Shown here piece after piece: positions 7,499 through 11,205 of a DNA stretch of 11,205 bases. The stretch is taken from NCBI GenBank assembly GCA_036939355.1, contig JALLAP010000651.1, positions 1 through 11,205 on the forward strand. The letters are read 5' to 3'. The DNA comes from Thalassiosira profunda. Lineage: Eukaryota; Bacillariophyta; Thalassiosirophyceae; Thalassiosirales; Thalassiosiraceae. A program made the position numbers and the translations under genes. The stretch's first letter is position 1, and each line of letters opens with the position of its first letter. Under the pieces are notes generated by a model. The model saw only the letters and a program-made list of their open reading frames with translations. It had not been told where the DNA came from and made no database searches.

Positions 7499-7533
7499 AA
7501 AGCTGCTTTAGTATGCCACGTCTTGCAACTCAA

Positions 7534-8808
7534 TCACCAATCATCTTGGAATTGTCGCACTTTGCTAGGATCTTCGTTCAGCTCGCGAATCTGGTCATCA
7601 GTCATTGGAGGAAAGACTTCCGCCAACGGCCGACCCACCGTAGGAGGATTCTGGGCCCACTCGTCCCTGATAGCAACATGTTTGACCATGAAGAACGTGC
7701 GGTCCCAATCGCTGCGGCCTCTGACGCTGTCAACCCGGTTTCCATCTTTGTCGAACAAGCACACAATGAGGCCCCACTGGGAGAGCTTCTTCACCATATT
7801 TGACGCGGGCGAGGGATCGCGGATGCCGCAGAGAAGCCCCATCAAATAATGAAGGAATGTAAACCGACCCTCGGGCACCGCTCGGAATGCCATTTTATTG
7901 TTCCGGCACCTGCCTAACTGCAGAAAACACTCAATGGCGATGTCGTGAAGACTCGTATGTGCAGGGATCAAACCGCGGCGGATCCTCACAGATGCGTCGC
8001 CATCGAATGTTGTCCCTCTCAACCCCCAGCAATACTCGCCAGCAAGACCGCTCACCAATATCCCCATTCTTCTCCCGTTTTGATAGACAGTCAATGTGCC
8101 TTCGTCCAGATCAAGAAGCAACCCGGCGGTATCGTTACGAGCAAAACTGCTTTGCCCTTCCCAAGTTATGCTGCCAATCAACCTCCCCGGACTTCTGGTA
8201 AATTCTGGACGACTCCAGAAGCCAGATCCATCAGGTAACCCGAGCGAACAGTAGTTAACTCCTTCATTGGTCCATTTTTCGTTGATTTGTTGAAGCAGTG
8301 ATGCGTGCGCAGTTATCTTTTCCATGTCCAGGCCGTTGGTTGGACGAATGATGCCAACCGCGACACCGCCTGCGCCAGTCAATGTAACTGACGCGAAGTG
8401 CTTCCCAGCTCGCATAACATGATCACTCCGGGCAGTGCCCCATGTTCCCTCCTTCGCGAGCACCGTTTTGAACGTCAGAGGTCGACGGAGCAGCAATAGC
8501 TCGCGGTATCTTCCCATCCAGCTCCAGCTCTCCCCATCGCGCAACGGCAAACATTCCCTCTCCCACTTGGTCATGGATTTCTCCATGACACATCTCGCCG
8601 CCTCGTCCATCAGGGACCACTCTCGGGCGGTAGATTTCTGCATCTTCCCCTCCCTCGTCTCCATCACGCCCCGCTGACTCCCCGCGGCAGCTTCCATCTT
8701 CGATCCCAGGCGGCGGCACGTCAACGCGAGGCTGAGCAGATCTTCCGCCGCCCCAAAGGAGGCAATGAAGAGGACAGAATCGTCATCGAGGGCGCCGAAG
8801 GTCGTCAT
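7534..8808 (-). CDS. F-box-like and SPRY (B30.2-like) domain protein
   Basis: This 424-residue protein begins at an ATG (8808-8806). Residues 5-37 look like an F-box or related helical module (LDDDSVLFIASF, then LLSLALTCRRLG). Residues 41-129 are Glu/Arg/Lys-rich. About 130-280 is a SPRY fold: AGKHFASVTL, GGVAVGIIRP, an aromatic-rich middle (NYCSLGLPDGSGFW, GSITWEG), then the typical LLLDLDEGTLTVYQNGRRMG and EYCWG strands. SPRY domains recognise protein partners, and an F-box would suggest substrate delivery to an SCF ubiquitin ligase, but the F-box match is weak and the function is inference. Residues 290-424 form a second region I do not recognise, with CLFDKDGNRV and WDRTFFMVKHVAIRDEW. The SPRY style is one I associate with large families in Thalassiosira-type diatoms. 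The gene is head-to-head with the Cys-rich protein gene, whose N-terminus is similar. Confidence 0.8.
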   Translation of the reverse strand: MTTFGALDDDSVLFIASFGAAEDLLSLALTCRRLGSKMEAAAGSQRGVMETREGKMQKSTAREWSLMDEAARCVMEKSMTKWERECLPLRDGESWSWMGRYRELLLLRRPLTFKTVLAKEGTWGTARSDHVMRAGKHFASVTLTGAGGVAVGIIRPTNGLDMEKITAHASLLQQINEKWTNEGVNYCSLGLPDGSGFWSRPEFTRSPGRLIGSITWEGQSSFARNDTAGLLLDLDEGTLTVYQNGRRMGILVSGLAGEYCWGLRGTTFDGDASVRIRRGLIPAHTSLHDIAIECFLQLGRCRNNKMAFRAVPEGRFTFLHYLMGLLCGIRDPSPASNMVKKLSQWGLIVCLFDKDGNRVDSVRGRSDWDRTFFMVKHVAIRDEWAQNPPTVGRPLAEVFPPMTDDQIRELNEDPSKVRQFQDDW

Positions 8809-8906
8809 CGTCGTCGATCCTGCGGGGTGGGTCCCTTGCCCCTGCTCTCCCGCCCCTCCCCTCCGAAAAAAATGCTGGTCGAGGTATTAATTCCGCTGTG
8901 AAGTCT

Positions 8907-8918
8907 ACGTAGGAATCA
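8907..8918 (+). promoter_or_regulatory. Shared 12-mer ACGTAGGAATCA, copy 2
   Basis: This is identical to 381-392. It lies 98 bp before the minus-strand SPRY start and 204 bp before the plus-strand Cys-rich gene start. Here the site also contains the palindrome TACGTA (8906-8911), which the first copy lacks at its first base. Confidence 0.4.
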
Positions 8919-8934
8919 ACCCTCTAACAGAAGC

Positions 8935-8951
8935 GAAGAAGTTCCTTCTTC
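8935..8951. repeat. Short perfect inverted repeat GAAGAAG/CTTCTTC
   Basis: Arms 8935-8941 and 8945-8951 are perfect complements around a 3-base centre. It could be a dimeric factor site or a chance product of the neighbouring pyrimidine-rich tract. GAA/TTC spacing does not fit a heat-shock element. Confidence 0.45.
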
Positions 8952-9122
8952 TCCCTCCCACCTCGCTCCCTCTCCCCCTGCGTTCGTGGACCGTCCATTC
9001 ATTCCCCGGGGCCTGATCGTCAGGGGCGCATCTTACAATAGTAGCTTAATAAGGTTGCGTAGGGTTGGCGGGGCGAATTATCTGCACACAAATCGCAGCA
9101 CAACAATAGATACCTGTGAAAA

Positions 9123-10523
9123 ATGTCGGAGACGATGGATTGCTCGCTGATGAAGCGCAGGAGGACGGCGCTCCCTACAGTCGCCACCATCAACGATTTG
9201 ACGGGTGACAATTTGTCCGCCATTGCGCAGTATTTGGCCAAGACGTCGTGTGCCTTGTTGGCCGTTGCTCTCACGGCACCCTCATCTTCGTGGCGGGCGC
9301 GTGGATGCAATGGTGGGAGGGGGGCGGCGCCGAGTGCTGCGAGCAGGGCCGTCCTTTCGGCAGTACACGACAGCAGTGATGCATATTACGACAGACTCGT
9401 GCAGATGCTGGTCACCCCAACTGAAGACGAGAGAATCGAAGCCCAAAGGAGAATGGAGGAACTGCGTGCGCAACGCTCTGATTCAGATTCTGATCTGTCC
9501 TCTATAGGTGTTGACGAGGAGGGGATTACGGAATTCAAGGGGTGGCTGAAGGTGCAGGTGAAGAACTACTACGAGGGGGGATGGGAGGTGTTGGACTTCC
9601 TTGATATTGAGAGGAAGCTGGCATCGGAGCTGAGCGATGACGATCTTGCCGCATTGCTCCTTGCCATTGATGCCAAACACATGCTCAAGCATTTGACACT
9701 CACCAGCTGCTTTGCCGTCGTCGGCCACGGTTTGGAGGTTCTGAGACAATCCAAAGTGCTTGTGACCCTGGAGTTCAGCTACCTGGGACAACTGAGCTCC
9801 TTCAGTAGTGATGAAGTATTTGGCAACGCAAAGCTATCAGACGCAGCCATCCTGGATATCATTGACGGCATTGTTTGCAACGAAGGGCACTCTTTGGAAC
9901 GCCTAGAAGTGCCCACAAACTTCTTTTCTGGTCGGTATTGCAACCGTGGTACTCCAAATGAGTCGTTTTCGCAGTTCATGAAGAAGCATCAAGCGCATCT
10001 GCGCAAGGATACAAGTTGTTGCTACTTTGGAACTGAGTGGGATCGAACTCGCGAGTGGGACAGAGCTCATCATCGACCGGACAACCGGTATGGCTTTTCT
10101 TTTCACGACGATTTCTATGTCCAGGTCCCGTGCTCCAGTTGCAACGAACTCGTCTCCAAAGAATGCGATTACACTGCAAAATGTTCTTTCTGCGACGTTG
10201 CCATGTGCTCTGATTGCGCTGACGAGAAGGGCAAGATGCTTACCTGTGACTACTGTCGCAGGAAAAACTGTGAGAGTTGCAGCGGAAGAGAGGGCGCCGT
10301 TCGTCGATGCAGCGGTGGTAACTACGTGCGTACTAGCCCTCATCGAGACGGGGACCTGTGCTCGAAATGCTGCATTCGAAGGTGTCGCAACCCGGACGAT
10401 TACACGTGCCCCGGGTGTCTGGCAAGGACAGTCACGGGATTATTGAGGGACAACGAAGCCAAGGATTCGGAGATCCAGCAACTTCGCCGCGAACTGGAAG
10501 GGTTGCGTTCGAGTGAAGCATGA
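9123..10523 (+). CDS. F-box-like protein with a Cys-rich putative zinc-binding C-terminal region
   Basis: This 466-residue protein starts at ATG 9123. Residues 23-55 form an F-box-like helical segment (INDLTGDNLSAIAQYL, then LLAVALTAPSSSW). After a low-complexity stretch, residues 152-262 (WEVLDFLDIERKL, LAALLLAIDAKHMLKHLTL, HGLEVLRQSKVLVTLEFSYLG) look like degenerate leucine-rich repeats. Residues 337-432 contain 18 cysteines. The clearest pattern is C-x2-C-x4-C-x2-C at 354-365, repeated at 375-386, flanked by CSSC (337-340), CSKC (413-416) and CPGC (429-432). This suggests two or more zinc sites, though I cannot name the family (B-box, RING-like or FYVE-like would each need a search). Residues 439-462 form a short coiled coil. 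An adaptor or ubiquitin-ligase component is inference. G+C is visibly lower here than in NOL10 (one 60-base line, 9961-10020, has 27 G/C). The gene faces the dapB-like gene across 78 bp. Confidence 0.8.
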   Translation: MSETMDCSLMKRRRTALPTVATINDLTGDNLSAIAQYLAKTSCALLAVALTAPSSSWRARGCNGGRGAAPSAASRAVLSAVHDSSDAYYDRLVQMLVTPTEDERIEAQRRMEELRAQRSDSDSDLSSIGVDEEGITEFKGWLKVQVKNYYEGGWEVLDFLDIERKLASELSDDDLAALLLAIDAKHMLKHLTLTSCFAVVGHGLEVLRQSKVLVTLEFSYLGQLSSFSSDEVFGNAKLSDAAILDIIDGIVCNEGHSLERLEVPTNFFSGRYCNRGTPNESFSQFMKKHQAHLRKDTSCCYFGTEWDRTREWDRAHHRPDNRYGFSFHDDFYVQVPCSSCNELVSKECDYTAKCSFCDVAMCSDCADEKGKMLTCDYCRRKNCESCSGREGAVRRCSGGNYVRTSPHRDGDLCSKCCIRRCRNPDDYTCPGCLARTVTGLLRDNEAKDSEIQQLRRELEGLRSSEA

Positions 10524-10601
10524 ATTTTGTCGAATAGTCAGAGGCCACGGTTCTCTCTAAACTAGAACTGAGCATATACCTGAAATAGAATGCGTGTCGC
10601 T

Positions 10602-11205
10602 TTATTCCAGAGCCCCAGCCCGCAGCACGTCCGTCATCGAATACACCGTCCCCTCCCCATCTCCCAACTTTGTCGCCAAGAACCTTACCGCATCAGCCGT
10701 CCCCTCGGCGTACACCGTCCGCCCTTCCACATTGTGCTGCAATTGAAAGTTCACGCTGCCGTCCGGGCTCGTCAGCGTGTACGTATGGAACGCATGTCCG
10801 TTCAATGCGTCCGGCGACACACCAAACGCCAGAGACGATTCGTCGTCGCGCAGCATATTGATGTCCTTCGTCTCGAACCCATCATCGCTCAGCTTTTTGA
10901 GCGAACTGATCACCGCCTTGGCCGTGCCCGAGGTGTCGGCCTTGGTCTTTTGGTGGCTCTCCGTCACCTCCAATTTGTACCCAGCAAACGCTCCCGGGAA
11001 CTTATCCGCGAGGTCCTCCAGCCCCGCCTGCAATGCGACGATCTGCTTGCCCATGTTGGGCGCGATCACCGCAAACGCCTTCCGCGATTCCATGTCCTCC
11101 ATCAACTGCTTGCGATCGCCGCCGGTCGTTCCCATGACGAACGGCAGCTGGTTCTCGGCGTAGAAGACCGCGTTGCCGTTGACCGCCGAGGGGTGCGTGT
11201 AATCG
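10602..11205 (-). CDS. dapB: Dihydrodipicolinate reductase, C-terminal part (gene continues past right edge)
   Basis: Two hundred residues are visible, open to the right edge and ending in TAA at 10604-10602. The sequence opens DYTHPSAVN and LPFVMGTTGGDR, a hallmark of DapB of the plant/cyanobacterial style. It then shows ESHQKTKADTSGTA, matching the substrate-binding loop H-x3-K-x-D-(x)-SGTA of DapB: the catalytic-type His and Lys are present, the second His of the bacterial HH pair is Gln, and the loop is one residue shorter. Near the end, FQLQHNVEGRTVYAEGTADAVRFL is typical of the plant-type C-terminus. The enzyme reduces the dihydrodipicolinate-type intermediate with NAD(P)H in the diaminopimelate route to lysine, probably in the plastid; the N-terminal nucleotide-binding domain and any targeting peptide lie outside. 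An ATG at 11135 is internal (inside FVMGTT), not the start. Confidence 0.9.
   Translation of the reverse strand, partial: DYTHPSAVNGNAVFYAENQLPFVMGTTGGDRKQLMEDMESRKAFAVIAPNMGKQIVALQAGLEDLADKFPGAFAGYKLEVTESHQKTKADTSGTAKAVISSLKKLSDDGFETKDINMLRDDESSLAFGVSPDALNGHAFHTYTLTSPDGSVNFQLQHNVEGRTVYAEGTADAVRFLATKLGDGEGTVYSMTDVLRAGALE

Larger units (their letters stand above)
8809..9122. promoter_or_regulatory. Divergent intergenic region between the SPRY and Cys-rich protein genes
   Basis: These 314 bases hold both promoters. Visible elements are a pyrimidine-rich tract after 8820, an A7 run at 8867-8873, ATTAAT at 8886-8891, the 12-mer ACGTAGGAATCA (8907-8918), an inverted repeat with 7-bp arms (8935-8951) and a second pyrimidine-rich tract (about 8942-8981). 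No small gene or RNA is apparent. Promoter function is inferred from gene positions. Confidence 0.6.

Noticed and set aside
8935..8951. Heat-shock element
   Set aside because: GAA and TTC blocks are present but not at the required 5-bp periodicity.
1..11205. Mobile elements, tRNA/rRNA genes or CRISPR arrays
   Set aside because: No long terminal or inverted repeats, transposase-like ORF, cloverleaf-like segment or regularly spaced repeats were seen by eye; weak or degenerate cases could be missed.

Overview
The window looks like nuclear DNA of a small-genome photosynthetic protist, most probably a centric diatom of the Thalassiosira type. The evidence is eukaryote-only proteins (a GPI-transamidase GAA1 subunit and the nucleolar ribosome-biogenesis protein NOL10/Enp2), long ORFs without visible introns, high G+C, and F-box-like/SPRY and F-box-like/Cys-rich proteins of a style I associate with expanded families in that genus. 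The species is inference. I see no bacterial operon, mobile element, CRISPR array, tRNA or rRNA.

Layout from left to right: (1) the N-terminus of a MYND zinc-finger protein on the minus strand, cut by the left edge; (2) a 669-residue, mostly disordered protein of unknown function on plus, with repeated short motifs and an ordered-looking C-terminal block; (3) a GAA1/GPAA1-like GPI-transamidase subunit on minus; (4) NOL10/Enp2 on plus; (5) an F-box-like plus SPRY protein on minus; (6) an F-box-like protein with a Cys-rich putative zinc-binding C-terminus on plus; (7) the C-terminal part of a dihydrodipicolinate reductase (lysine synthesis) on minus, cut by the right edge.

The seven genes alternate strictly in strand (- + - + - + -). 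They therefore form three head-to-head pairs, separated by 299, 461 and 314 bp that must hold both promoters, and three tail-to-tail pairs, separated by only 68, 35 and 78 bp, where 3' UTRs must overlap or be extremely short. Two of the three divergent gaps share an identical 12-mer, ACGTAGGAATCA. The third carries a strong G-quadruplex-like run.

The genes do not form one pathway. Conserved housekeeping genes (GPI anchoring in the ER, 40S ribosome assembly in the nucleolus, lysine synthesis) are interleaved with lineage-specific adaptor-like proteins (MYND, SPRY, Cys-rich). I found no convincing new multi-gene system. The best leads are the unknown disordered protein, the divergent SPRY/Cys-rich pair with similar N-termini, and the shared promoter motif. 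Several apparent ORF starts are GTG codons, and I have moved them to the first in-frame ATG.
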